Below, in pieces: positions 1 to 8,145 of a DNA stretch of 24,485 bases. The stretch comes from a virus: the IMG/VR virus record IMGVR_UViG_3300031857_001318, positions 1-24,485 of that record; one strand, 5' to 3'. The notes below the pieces were generated by a model. That model did no database searches and was not told the DNA's origin. It saw only the letters and a list, made by a program, of their open reading frames with translations. Each line of letters begins with the position of its first letter. Position 1 is the first letter of the stretch. Position numbers and translations under genes: made by a program.

Positions 1-185
1 CTACAACTACGCTTATAACTTATTCTGAAGGGAAAGTTGTAACGTTGACTCATGCTGCTCAGGTAGCTTTCAGCATGCGTACAGCTATTCAGAATGCAAT
101 CGTTGCTGCATACACTACACCTTGGTATGAAGTTACTTACACTGTAACTGTTCCACAGGCTGTTAGTGACATTGATGTTGCATAA
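1..185 (+). CDS. C-terminal end of an unidentified phage protein (partial)
   Basis: An open frame enters from the left edge (codons begin at base 3) and stops at a TAA at 183-185, giving about 60 residues of the C-terminus. The visible part is rich in Thr, Val, Ala and Tyr, ends in AVSDIDVA, and has the beta-strand-like alternation common in virion proteins. No motif identifies it. It lies directly upstream of a terminator and the first promoter of the tail module, so a structural role is likely by context only. It belongs to the preceding transcription unit, since the hairpin follows its stop by 23 bases. Confidence 0.7.
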   Translation, partial: TTTLITYSEGKVVTLTHAAQVAFSMRTAIQNAIVAAYTTPWYEVTYTVTVPQAVSDIDVA

Positions 186-208
186 TTAGCACAAAGGTCC
201 TAAACGAA

Positions 209-239
209 GGGTAGTCGCAAGATGCGTCTGCCCTTTTTT
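209..239 (+). terminator. Rho-independent terminator
   Basis: A hairpin with arms GGGTAGtCGCA and TGCGtCTGCCC pairs over 11 positions with one T-T mismatch, one G-T wobble and an AGA loop. It is followed directly by six T residues (234-239). It ends the upstream transcription unit. The T tract runs straight into the promoter box at 242, so termination and re-initiation are packed into about 40 bases. Confidence 0.85.
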
Positions 240-241
240 AT

Positions 242-249
242 TATCTTTG
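242..249 (+). promoter_or_regulatory. Bacteroidota-type -7 box (TATCTTTG)
   Basis: TATCTTTG fits the TAnnTTTG element recognised by the primary sigma factor of Bacteroidota. It stands after a terminator and 4 bases before the ATG at 254. Boxes with the same sequence and spacing recur at 7354 and 8134. No clear -33 TTTG element is seen; that interval is occupied by the terminator stem. The expected start of transcription falls at or next to the A of the ATG. Confidence 0.8.
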
Positions 250-253
250 CACT

Positions 254-952
254 ATGATTGATAACGTGAGAAAAACCGTGATGGCAATCCTTAGCAAGGA
301 TAATCGCGGATATGTTACTCCAGAGGAGTTCAACTTATTTGCAGCACAGGCTCAGATGGAGATCTTTGAGGAAGATTTCTATACGTTAGGCAATGAGATT
401 ACGAAGCAGAATAACAGACTAGGTGGAGATAGTTACTCCGATAGAGTAAATGCACTTATAGACAATATAGATAAGTTTAGAGACTCATTCTCGTCTGTAT
501 ATGGTGCGTCATACTTTTCGCTACCAACAAACCTTCATATGATCGATATGAATGGTGTTGTTTACAATGGAACGACTGAGGTTGAAAGGGTTCACAATCA
601 TCAGATCCTTGCACTTAACAGGTCGTTAGACACAGCACCATCTACACTGTACCCAGTATATGTTAAGACTGACAGCGGTCTGAAGGTATATCCAGACACG
701 ATTACGTCTGGAATTACAATCAACTATATCAGAGTCCCATCTACCCCTAAATGGACATGGGAAATACTATCTGCTGGAGAGCCAATGTTTAACCAAGGAG
801 CAAACGACTACCAGGACTTCGAGCTTCCGTTGTCGTATGAAACAAAGTTGGTGTACAAGATACTGCAGTTAGCTGGTTATTCAATAGGAGAGAACGAGAT
901 AGCACAAGCAGCGAACTCCATCGAGACACAAGATAAACAAGAGAAGTTATAA
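254..952 (+). CDS. Head-tail connector/adaptor-type virion protein
   Basis: This is a 232-residue protein beginning MIDNVRKTVMAILSKDNRGY. The N-terminal helical stretch with RGYVTPEEFN and the FAAQAQMEIFE segment (about residues 18-40) resembles a family of small structural proteins encoded before the tail tube or hub genes of Bacteroidota phages. A beta-rich centre follows, with a helical end near residues 195-225. It is the first gene after a promoter, and its TAA overlaps the next ATG by one base, so translation is probably coupled. By position it would be a ring protein linking portal and tail. The match rests on recalled family resemblance and gene order, so the exact ring position cannot be set. 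The ATG at 254 is favoured because the promoter box lies directly before it. Confidence 0.65.
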   Translation: MIDNVRKTVMAILSKDNRGYVTPEEFNLFAAQAQMEIFEEDFYTLGNEITKQNNRLGGDSYSDRVNALIDNIDKFRDSFSSVYGASYFSLPTNLHMIDMNGVVYNGTTEVERVHNHQILALNRSLDTAPSTLYPVYVKTDSGLKVYPDTITSGITINYIRVPSTPKWTWEILSAGEPMFNQGANDYQDFELPLSYETKLVYKILQLAGYSIGENEIAQAANSIETQDKQEKL

Positions 953-1839
953 TGGCATACATTTCAGCATATCAGTACTACACCAACGGTGGTGTGACGC
1001 CAACAGATGAGAATCATGGTGACTATCAGTATGTTACACTTGCAGATATTGTAAACAACTTCATACTGTACTACGTTGGTCAAGACAAGCAGATCGAGAA
1101 GGCTGCTCGTCATGAGGTGTTGTGGCATGCAAAGCAAGGGATAAAGAAGTTGAACTTCAGCTGTAATCCTATAAAGGCCATTGAGCTTGAGGTTGGTGAC
1201 AACCTAAAGTTCATCCTTCCAAACGACTATGTGAACTGGGTTCGTATATCTATTAGCGAAGGTGGTAGATTGTATCCACTACAAGAGAACAAACAGGCGA
1301 ATACTGCGTTAGGATATCTACAGGACAACAACCTTGAAATACTATTCGACCAGAATGGTGAGATATTGATAGGGGACAGTGACTTGGATCTGTCTCGTTT
1401 GTCTCAGTCCACATATACAGGTCCAGGGATATACAATGGATGCGAGGGTTGGTGCATTGATGGTAACTGGATATTTAGCCGTTACCTTGGGTCTAATCCA
1501 TCTGACCTAATAGCTGGGCCAACATTCAGAGTCAATCCTGGGGTGATAGATTTCTCTTCAGACATCGCAGGTCACAGAGTGGTATTAGAGTATGTGTCCG
1601 ATGGAATGAATGGAGGTGATAATACTCAGATTGTTGTGCATAAGTTCGCGGAAGAGTTTATCTATAGGTTCATTAAGTGGTCTATAATGAACGCAAAGCG
1701 TGGTGTTGCTCAGTACGAGAAGAATGCCGCAATGAAGGAGAAGAATGCAGCGTATAACAACGCTAGTATAATGATAAAAGGAATCCACCCATCTCGTCTA
1801 CTTATGACGCTGAAGGGGCAGGGTAAATGGATTAAGTAA
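952..1839 (+). CDS. Second connector/stopper-type virion protein
   Basis: This is a 295-residue protein. Residues about 25-60 carry VTLADIVNNFILYYVG followed by a helical HEVLWHAKQGIKKL segment, and residues about 75-105 carry ELEVGDNLKFILPNDYVNWV. This layout (a D-I-x-N-N-F helix, HAK-x-G, then LP-x-DYVN) is that of a very widespread virion protein of marine and Bacteroidota phages, encoded next to the tail hub gene. The C-terminal part is a beta domain followed by a basic helix (about 235-280). It overlaps the upstream gene by one base (TAATG) and lies 2 bases before the next one. It probably forms part of the ring stack between portal and nozzle. The family resemblance is fairly strong, but the biochemical role is inferred. 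Confidence 0.65.
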   Translation: MAYISAYQYYTNGGVTPTDENHGDYQYVTLADIVNNFILYYVGQDKQIEKAARHEVLWHAKQGIKKLNFSCNPIKAIELEVGDNLKFILPNDYVNWVRISISEGGRLYPLQENKQANTALGYLQDNNLEILFDQNGEILIGDSDLDLSRLSQSTYTGPGIYNGCEGWCIDGNWIFSRYLGSNPSDLIAGPTFRVNPGVIDFSSDIAGHRVVLEYVSDGMNGGDNTQIVVHKFAEEFIYRFIKWSIMNAKRGVAQYEKNAAMKEKNAAYNNASIMIKGIHPSRLLMTLKGQGKWIK

Positions 1840-1841
1840 GT

Positions 1842-4800
1842 ATGGCTGAAGTAAAGAATAGCTTTGTCGGTGGTCGAATGGAAAAAGATCTCGACGAAAG
1901 ACTAATACCAGATGGTGTTTACCGAGATGCACTGAATATTGATGTCGATACGGATAGCGGTTCAAACGTTGGTTCCGCTAGAAACTCTTTAGGCAACACC
2001 CTTGTTGGTGACTACACCACTGCTCGTGGTATGAGTTCTTACGATCCATCTACTGATAACGCAACTACTATAGGGGCGGTTAAGTATGAAGCTGACAACC
2101 TCCTTTACTGGTTTGTTGCGGCTGATACGTTTGATGGAATATTCGAGTATGATGAAGTCAACGACATCGTTACTCGTGTACTAGTATGTACCAAAGCAAC
2201 TCCAACAACGGAGAGCACGCTTAGATTTGCAAGGCGCTACCTCATTACTGGCGTCAACTACATAGACGGATACCTTTACTGGACTGATAACTATAATCCA
2301 CCAAGAAGGGTAAACATAGCTCGCGCCAAGGGTTATGCCATTGATGACGCTCGTATTGCTGACGATATTGATGTTATCGTAAAGCCACCTTTGGATTCAC
2401 CAAGGATACTAGTAACGAACGATGCAGGGATTCAGTCCAATAACATAGAGGAGAAGTTTCTATACTTTTCTGTTCGATACAAGAACATTGACGATCAGTA
2501 CTCAGCAATGAGTCCGTTTTCTGCTGTTGCTTTCCACGCTGGAGACTTTGAGCTAGACCCAGTGTCAGGGTCAAACAAGGCGATGACCAATGACTTCAAC
2601 TCATGTGTAGTTTCGTTTAATACTGGAGATCAGTTTGTTAAAGAGGTTCAGCTTTTAATGCGAGACGCTAGAAGTAACAACATATATGTTGTTGAATCGT
2701 TTAACAAGGAGAAGCTCGGTTTAAGTAATAATATAACTTACCCATTCACGTTTAATAATAATAAGACATACGGAGTACTAGACTCGGCACAGCTTGGAAG
2801 GTTGTTTGACAATGTTCCTTTGAAGGCAAAATCTCAGGAGTTTGTTGGGAATAGATTAATGTATGGGAACTACGTTCAGTTTTACGACATGAACGATTGT
2901 AATGGAGAGGAGATAAATGTTGACCTAGATGTAAACTATGAATCAACAACAGATATACTTAATGGAACACCTAGACGAACATGGAGGTCTGACAGAGACT
3001 ATGAGGTAGGTATAGAGTACTTGGATGAGTACGGTCGTTCTACAACTGTATTTACTTCTGAGAATAATACAACATACATACCAGCAACCAAGTCGGATAG
3101 AGCTAATAGCCTTGTTGTGAACATCAGTAACCCTCCTCCATGCTGGGCTACAAAGTATAGGCTGTTGGTAAAGTCTAGTAAGAAAGAGTACTACAATATT
3201 TTTCCGATAAGGATATATAGCGACACTTACTATAGGTGGTTGCAAATAAATCCATCCGACAGGGATAAAGTAAAAGAAGGTGGGTATGTTATAGTAAAGT
3301 CACTAGCTAGTGGACCAACTTACTCAAATAAGAGATACAAGGTTCTTGAGATCGCTCAGAAAAATGTTGACGGATGGCTTAACGGTAATGGATATGCTGG
3401 ACTATATTTCAAGATAAAAGTTGATGACCTTAATGAGGTTAATGTATATGGGCAGTATTGGAACTGGACTGTTGGTATTGGTAGTTCTACTTATGACCCA
3501 AGTTTCGTAAATGGTATATATCCTGTAGATCCTATAGATTCAAATGATCCTTCAAACTCATATACCGAGACACCTATACACTATGGAAATGGCGACCCAA
3601 ACGGTATTGTTCTAACTAATAACACATTCATACCAGATCCAACACCTACCAACTTATACAAGGATGAAAGGATAACTATTCAGATAGATACACCTACTAC
3701 ATATAGTGTATTAAAGGTAATAATAGGCTCTTCCATACCTCAGTATCCCGTGCCTGGAGCTATAGGATTGCCGATAGTACAAGGAGCATCAATTCAGACA
3801 TCTTTCTTTAGTGCTACATTTTCTCAATCAGCATATACCCCTGGTGATAAGTGGGTATTTAATTGTAAGTATGAGGATATACCATCCATATTTAAAACGC
3901 AAGGAGTAGCAATAGTCCCAGGTGAGGGCTGGTCTCCAACATCCCCAGAAACTGATAGGGCAATAGAGGCTAATGCTAGAATAAGATTGCAAGTATTTGA
4001 AGATATAGCGAACCCATCATATGGAACATCTTCAAATGGTCCAGTTCAAGAATTTGTATCCCCTAGAAGGTTTGATAATATAGAGGAGTGGTGGTATGAA
4101 TCTGGAGCTAGAGATCAGTTTATATATCTAGACTTGCAGGGTAATAATATAAAAGGTACCCAAGTAATTTTCAGAAGAGGTGAAAATTGGTCGTTAGTAA
4201 ATGGAGTTAATACGTCGTTCCCAACAAATCAAATAGACGTAGGTATTACTCCAGAGGCAAGAAATTATCCAGTTAGAATGCTTGTGTGTTCTTCTGTACC
4301 ACCTAATCCTGGTCAAGGTCCTGGTAATACGGGATCAGCAGCTGCTGGCCTGTATAACCAACAGACAGGTCCGACTAGTAAGTTTACGTTTAACTTCGAA
4401 ATACTACAACAGGAAGAACCTAACGTAGTTGAAACAGTTCCAGACGATAACAACCTTGAAGTATACCACGAGACAACTCAGACATACGACATTACTGGGG
4501 GTGTACACATGGCTATAACGACAGACTCTCCGAATAATGTGAATCAGACTGTTAATGGTAGCTTCTATACGAATGCGGTTATTAAGCTTAACTATCCTGG
4601 AAATGAGAACTCAGACTTCAATGCATGGACGTTTGGTAATGGCTTAGAGTCAGATAGAATTCGTGACGACTGGAATTCAACAACACTAGAGTACAGCCCA
4701 AGAGTTAATTCATACGTTGAAGACTACAGCCAAAGAAGATCTGAGTCTGCGATATGCTACTCTGGGATATATGGAGAGAATACTGGTGTTGACAAGTTGA

Positions 4801-5603
4801 ATGAGTTCAATTTATCAATAGCTAACTTTAAGTATCTAGACAAGGAGTTTGGATCAATACAGAAACTACACGCAGAGGACACAAACCTTTTGGTATTACA
4901 AGAGAACAAGGTGTCTAGAGTTCTTTATGGAAAGAACCTTCTATCTGACTCTGTAGGCGGTGGGTCCGTTGTGTCTATACCAGAGGTGTTGGGCTCTCAG
5001 ATACCATACCCAGGAGAGTGGGGTATTAGTGGTAATCCAGAGTCGTTCGCTGTATGGGGAGGAATAAAGTGGTTTACTGATCAGAGAAGAGGAGCTGTAT
5101 TGCAGATGTCTGGAGATGCTGAGCCAATTCCAATTTCAGATGCAGGAATGAGAGATCACTTTAGGGATCTTATGAGGGATCAGCCTTATGAGCAAAAGCT
5201 TGGGGCATACGATCCAGACAAGAACATGTATACACTTGCGTACAACAACAATAGCGTTCAAGAATGCGAGCTAACTATCAATAAGAATCAGCTGAAGATA
5301 GGTAGCCCTATAGCGAACAACCTATACCTATTCACGATAAACACAAGCACATCATGGACCGTTACACTATTGAATACTGGTTTCGGTACATCATGGATAA
5401 CAGCACTTGGTACTAACTCTGGGTATGGTATAGGAAACCAGGATATATACTGCAGTGTAGCAGCCAACGGGACTGGAGCTATAAGAAATGTGAAGTTTGT
5501 TGTTACATACTGCGATGGTCTTGCAAAGGAGTTTACACTTATTCAAGGAAGAAGCAAGAAAGGTAAGATAACATTAATGGTAATAAATAACGATAAATTC
5601 TAA
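1842..5603 (+). CDS. Tail hub/nozzle (stabilisation-type) protein with BACON-like C-terminal domain
   Basis: This is a 1253-residue virion protein. The N-terminus (NSFVGGRMEKDLDERLIPDG, then YRDALNIDV and GSNVG, about residues 6-45) is the signature start of large tail hub proteins of short-tailed phages with beta-propeller folds. Later blocks fit the same family: YLYWTDNYNPPRRVN near 145, KWFTDQRRGAVLQMS near 1075, and DPDKNMYTLAYNN near 1125. Residues about 464-853 have more AT-rich codons than the flanks and look like an inserted domain block. Residues about 1140-1245 resemble a BACON domain: a TINTSTSWTVTL strand, a G-rich middle, an NVKFVVTYCDG strand pair and a terminal EFTLIQG strand. 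It would sit at the distal tail and may help hold the virion to glycans. Its stop overlaps the next gene's ATG by one base. Confidence 0.75.
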   Translation: MAEVKNSFVGGRMEKDLDERLIPDGVYRDALNIDVDTDSGSNVGSARNSLGNTLVGDYTTARGMSSYDPSTDNATTIGAVKYEADNLLYWFVAADTFDGIFEYDEVNDIVTRVLVCTKATPTTESTLRFARRYLITGVNYIDGYLYWTDNYNPPRRVNIARAKGYAIDDARIADDIDVIVKPPLDSPRILVTNDAGIQSNNIEEKFLYFSVRYKNIDDQYSAMSPFSAVAFHAGDFELDPVSGSNKAMTNDFNSCVVSFNTGDQFVKEVQLLMRDARSNNIYVVESFNKEKLGLSNNITYPFTFNNNKTYGVLDSAQLGRLFDNVPLKAKSQEFVGNRLMYGNYVQFYDMNDCNGEEINVDLDVNYESTTDILNGTPRRTWRSDRDYEVGIEYLDEYGRSTTVFTSENNTTYIPATKSDRANSLVVNISNPPPCWATKYRLLVKSSKKEYYNIFPIRIYSDTYYRWLQINPSDRDKVKEGGYVIVKSLASGPTYSNKRYKVLEIAQKNVDGWLNGNGYAGLYFKIKVDDLNEVNVYGQYWNWTVGIGSSTYDPSFVNGIYPVDPIDSNDPSNSYTETPIHYGNGDPNGIVLTNNTFIPDPTPTNLYKDERITIQIDTPTTYSVLKVIIGSSIPQYPVPGAIGLPIVQGASIQTSFFSATFSQSAYTPGDKWVFNCKYEDIPSIFKTQGVAIVPGEGWSPTSPETDRAIEANARIRLQVFEDIANPSYGTSSNGPVQEFVSPRRFDNIEEWWYESGARDQFIYLDLQGNNIKGTQVIFRRGENWSLVNGVNTSFPTNQIDVGITPEARNYPVRMLVCSSVPPNPGQGPGNTGSAAAGLYNQQTGPTSKFTFNFEILQQEEPNVVETVPDDNNLEVYHETTQTYDITGGVHMAITTDSPNNVNQTVNGSFYTNAVIKLNYPGNENSDFNAWTFGNGLESDRIRDDWNSTTLEYSPRVNSYVEDYSQRRSESAICYSGIYGENTGVDKLNEFNLSIANFKYLDKEFGSIQKLHAEDTNLLVLQENKVSRVLYGKNLLSDSVGGGSVVSIPEVLGSQIPYPGEWGISGNPESFAVWGGIKWFTDQRRGAVLQMSGDAEPIPISDAGMRDHFRDLMRDQPYEQKLGAYDPDKNMYTLAYNNNSVQECELTINKNQLKIGSPIANNLYLFTINTSTSWTVTLLNTGFGTSWITALGTNSGYGIGNQDIYCSVAANGTGAIRNVKFVVTYCDGLAKEFTLIQGRSKKGKITLMVINNDKF

Positions 5604-7348
5604 TGAAGGCAGAGCAGAGATATAGCTTTACTGGAAGTTCAAACTTTGACTTGAATAACATCGAGCTTTCCCCTACTGGGCTGGCACTGTTCGACACAAA
5701 GACTGGAGTCGGAGGTGTTGACTATATGCCGTATGACGGAGCAACAGTCACCATCGCTTCTGGCTTAGTTGGATTAGACCCTAACGTTAAAGATTTTGAA
5801 ACGTCATTAAATAACAAGGCGTACTATCTTGTTACAGACACTGTGTATACAGAGGCTGACAAGGACACTATTATATCTCTAGCAACTCCAGTTAGTATGT
5901 CCCTATCTGGAGGAAGGTATGTAGGTACATTCGTATTTAGTAATCCTAGCAACTATGAATACCTATACCTTATATGGGACATAAGGGATAACCTATCAAC
6001 TGGAAGTGGATCTTACAGTGGAAAGGCTGCAACAAAGTACATCAATGTTGACTTCGGAAGTAACAAGGGCAAGGCTGGAATATCGCACACTGTTGGAGGA
6101 AACCCGTGTAGATTTATGCTTGAGTACAACGGTGCCATTGTTTCCGATACTGGATATATAGGACTTAACAGCGTAGCAAACTATAACGCCTTGATAGCAA
6201 AGGGTATTGATCCAGATGACATAAAACTACAGACTCCACTTAATGGTTTAGTTAACAACGGGTCTGCCACTATTAGATTCAAGAAGCACTTAGATATGGC
6301 AGACGCTGTGCTTACAGTGTATGCACCGTTGAACTCGTCATCATGGACTGTATCTAGGGTTATGCCTTCGTTGAGTACCTTCTATATCGATATAACAAAC
6401 GGAACTCTTGCGAATGTATGTTCTCAGACACCTAACGATCAGAAGTGGCATGATGGACCTCTAACGCTTCCATCGTATGGAGATAGAATATATGATGATG
6501 CTGACGGAGACACACTGTATGACGGAGGGAATGCATACCATATTATGAATCCAACGTCGTTGGGCGCACCTCCAGTATCTGGCGGTAAGTACATAGGAAT
6601 CAGAACTGATGGAGTTGTTATATCCTATGGTGAGTGCGACTGTGCAAGCATTGCTGTTCCTACTGTAAACCAGGTTGACCTTGATTTCGTTATAGGTAGA
6701 GAAGTAGACATCATACTTAGTGCCACAAACAGCCCAACATCATGGGCGATCGATGGGGCATGCGAAACATTCGAGCTTACTGGTGGAACGAAGGGAAGTA
6801 TATTCTCTGTCACGTTTTGTGATACCACTATAAAGAACGTGTCTGTAAATGCTGGGTCTACCGTAAGGGTTAGCGCTACTGCTGCAACACTTTCGTTTGG
6901 TAGTGGTACAGCTACATCTATCAGTGTAGACGACTCTTTCTACCTTCCAAACGGACTTTCGTTGAATAGTACGACAGGAAGACTTAGCGGAACTCCAATA
7001 GAGGCATGTTCTTTCGATGTAGACCTTATAGCAACAAACTGTTTCGGAAGTAGCTCACCTACAACTGTTACAATAACTGTAGCTACTGGTATTCAGTTAA
7101 CGCCGTTCGCAATGGATGTTGAAAATGTAAGTGCATCTGGAGCTACAGCATGTTTGATAAGTCCTACATACTCAATGATGTATCATAATGGTATTGGTGA
7201 CGTACCTACACTTGGTGATACCATATATGTGGACTATAAAGGTATAGATGTATTGATGGGTGGTAGCAGGTGGTACAATGTCGATGGATCATTGGATTCA
7301 ATAAAGGTATGCGAGACTGGTAAGGTGTGCGATACCCACACATGTTAA
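5603..7348 (+). CDS. Tail appendage protein with putative Ig (He_PIG-type) domain
   Basis: This is a 581-residue protein. Residues about 405-496 form a putative-Ig/cadherin-like domain with LPNGLSLNSTTGRLSGTP near 447-465, the hallmark of that fold. Two diverged copies of another small domain frame it: one near 290-345 (YGDRIYDDADGDTLYDGG, ending in ISYGEC) and one near 533-575 (LGDTIYVDYKGIDVLMGG, ending in IKVCETG). That domain is frequent in extracellular proteins and phage fibres of Bacteroidota. Cysteines are frequent in the C-terminal part (ECDC, CETGKVC, CDTHTC), which is unusual for a cytoplasmically assembled fibre. It is coupled to the hub gene by a TAATG overlap and is the last gene before a promoter. 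A receptor-binding or decoration role is inferred from domains and position; no enzymatic motif is visible. Confidence 0.6.
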   Translation: MKAEQRYSFTGSSNFDLNNIELSPTGLALFDTKTGVGGVDYMPYDGATVTIASGLVGLDPNVKDFETSLNNKAYYLVTDTVYTEADKDTIISLATPVSMSLSGGRYVGTFVFSNPSNYEYLYLIWDIRDNLSTGSGSYSGKAATKYINVDFGSNKGKAGISHTVGGNPCRFMLEYNGAIVSDTGYIGLNSVANYNALIAKGIDPDDIKLQTPLNGLVNNGSATIRFKKHLDMADAVLTVYAPLNSSSWTVSRVMPSLSTFYIDITNGTLANVCSQTPNDQKWHDGPLTLPSYGDRIYDDADGDTLYDGGNAYHIMNPTSLGAPPVSGGKYIGIRTDGVVISYGECDCASIAVPTVNQVDLDFVIGREVDIILSATNSPTSWAIDGACETFELTGGTKGSIFSVTFCDTTIKNVSVNAGSTVRVSATAATLSFGSGTATSISVDDSFYLPNGLSLNSTTGRLSGTPIEACSFDVDLIATNCFGSSSPTTVTITVATGIQLTPFAMDVENVSASGATACLISPTYSMMYHNGIGDVPTLGDTIYVDYKGIDVLMGGSRWYNVDGSLDSIKVCETGKVCDTHTC

Positions 7349-7353
7349 TTTAG

Positions 7354-7361
7354 TATCTTTG
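7354..7361 (+). promoter_or_regulatory. Bacteroidota-type -7 box (TATCTTTG)
   Basis: TATCTTTG lies between the stop at 7346-7348 and the ATG at 7366, with exactly four bases (CACA) between box and ATG. The whole intergenic region is 17 bases. No convincing -33 TTTG is visible upstream. The spacing predicts a leaderless transcript for the 253-residue structural protein. Confidence 0.8.
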
Positions 7362-7365
7362 CACA

Positions 7366-8127
7366 ATGGCTATAGAGACAGTTACATTTTCAGAAAGATC
7401 ACAGGGATGGACCTCGTTCTGGTCATTTAAGCCAGAATGGATGATTGGTCTTAACGGATCATTCTATACGTGGAAGGATGGTTGCTTATACAAGCACAAT
7501 ACTAACGCTACGCGTAATGCATTCTACTATGACTGGCCTAATACTGAGTACTACACGTATGACTCAACTCTTACCACTGTATTCAACCAGGAGCCAATGT
7601 CTAACAAGATGTTTAAGACGGTATCACTTGATAGTACACAGCCTTGGTATACAACTATAACAACTGATCTATCGAGCGGAACAATTTCAGACACCTATTA
7701 CAAGGAGAAGGAAGGTGAATGGTATGCGTTTATACGTAGACCAGATGATGGTTCATATGATACGATGTCTCTATCTACGCAAGGTATCGGGTCCGTTGTT
7801 TCGTACAACTCTGGAACATATACACTGCTATTCGCATTTGATATTGGCACAAGCATAAGTACTGGAGATAAGCTGTACAAGATTAACGGAACAAGTACAC
7901 TGACCCTACTTGGGACTGTTGCCTCACACACCGCTACAACGATAACCCTTACTGCAGCAACGGCATCAGCCATAGCTCCAGGAAATGTAATTGTATATGT
8001 AAAGAACTCAATGGCAGAGTCTTTTGGTGCTCGTGGATACTACATGGAGGTGCAACTTATAAATTCATCAACAACTGAGGTAGAAATCTTTGCAATTTCA
8101 TCATCCGTTTTTAAAAGTAACCCTTAA
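7366..8127 (+). CDS. Conserved phage structural protein
   Basis: This is a 253-residue protein. The first 130 residues carry the pattern of a widespread phage virion protein: a FSERSQGWTSFWSFKPEWM start, then LNGSFYTWKDGCLYKHN, then VFNQEPMSNKMFKT, then a W-containing turn and KEKEGEWYAFIR (about 112-123). Residues about 140-215 are Ser/Thr-rich beta repeats. The C-terminus (residues about 218-250) is another beta segment. This family usually lies among tail genes in phages of marine and Bacteroidota hosts; its structural role is known only in outline. It has its own promoter box and is followed by a second one 7 bases after its stop, so it can be transcribed as a separate unit or by read-through. 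Confidence 0.65.
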   Translation: MAIETVTFSERSQGWTSFWSFKPEWMIGLNGSFYTWKDGCLYKHNTNATRNAFYYDWPNTEYYTYDSTLTTVFNQEPMSNKMFKTVSLDSTQPWYTTITTDLSSGTISDTYYKEKEGEWYAFIRRPDDGSYDTMSLSTQGIGSVVSYNSGTYTLLFAFDIGTSISTGDKLYKINGTSTLTLLGTVASHTATTITLTAATASAIAPGNVIVYVKNSMAESFGARGYYMEVQLINSSTTEVEIFAISSSVFKSNP

Positions 8128-8133
8128 TTTTAC

Positions 8134-8141
8134 TATCTTTG
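8134..8141 (+). promoter_or_regulatory. Bacteroidota-type -7 box (TATCTTTG)
   Basis: TATCTTTG follows the stop of the structural gene by 6 bases and precedes the ATG at 8146 by four bases (CATC). It is the third instance with identical box and spacing. It would drive the acetyltransferase and the three internal-type protein genes downstream, since no terminator appears before 20526. Confidence 0.8.
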
Positions 8142-8145
8142 CATC

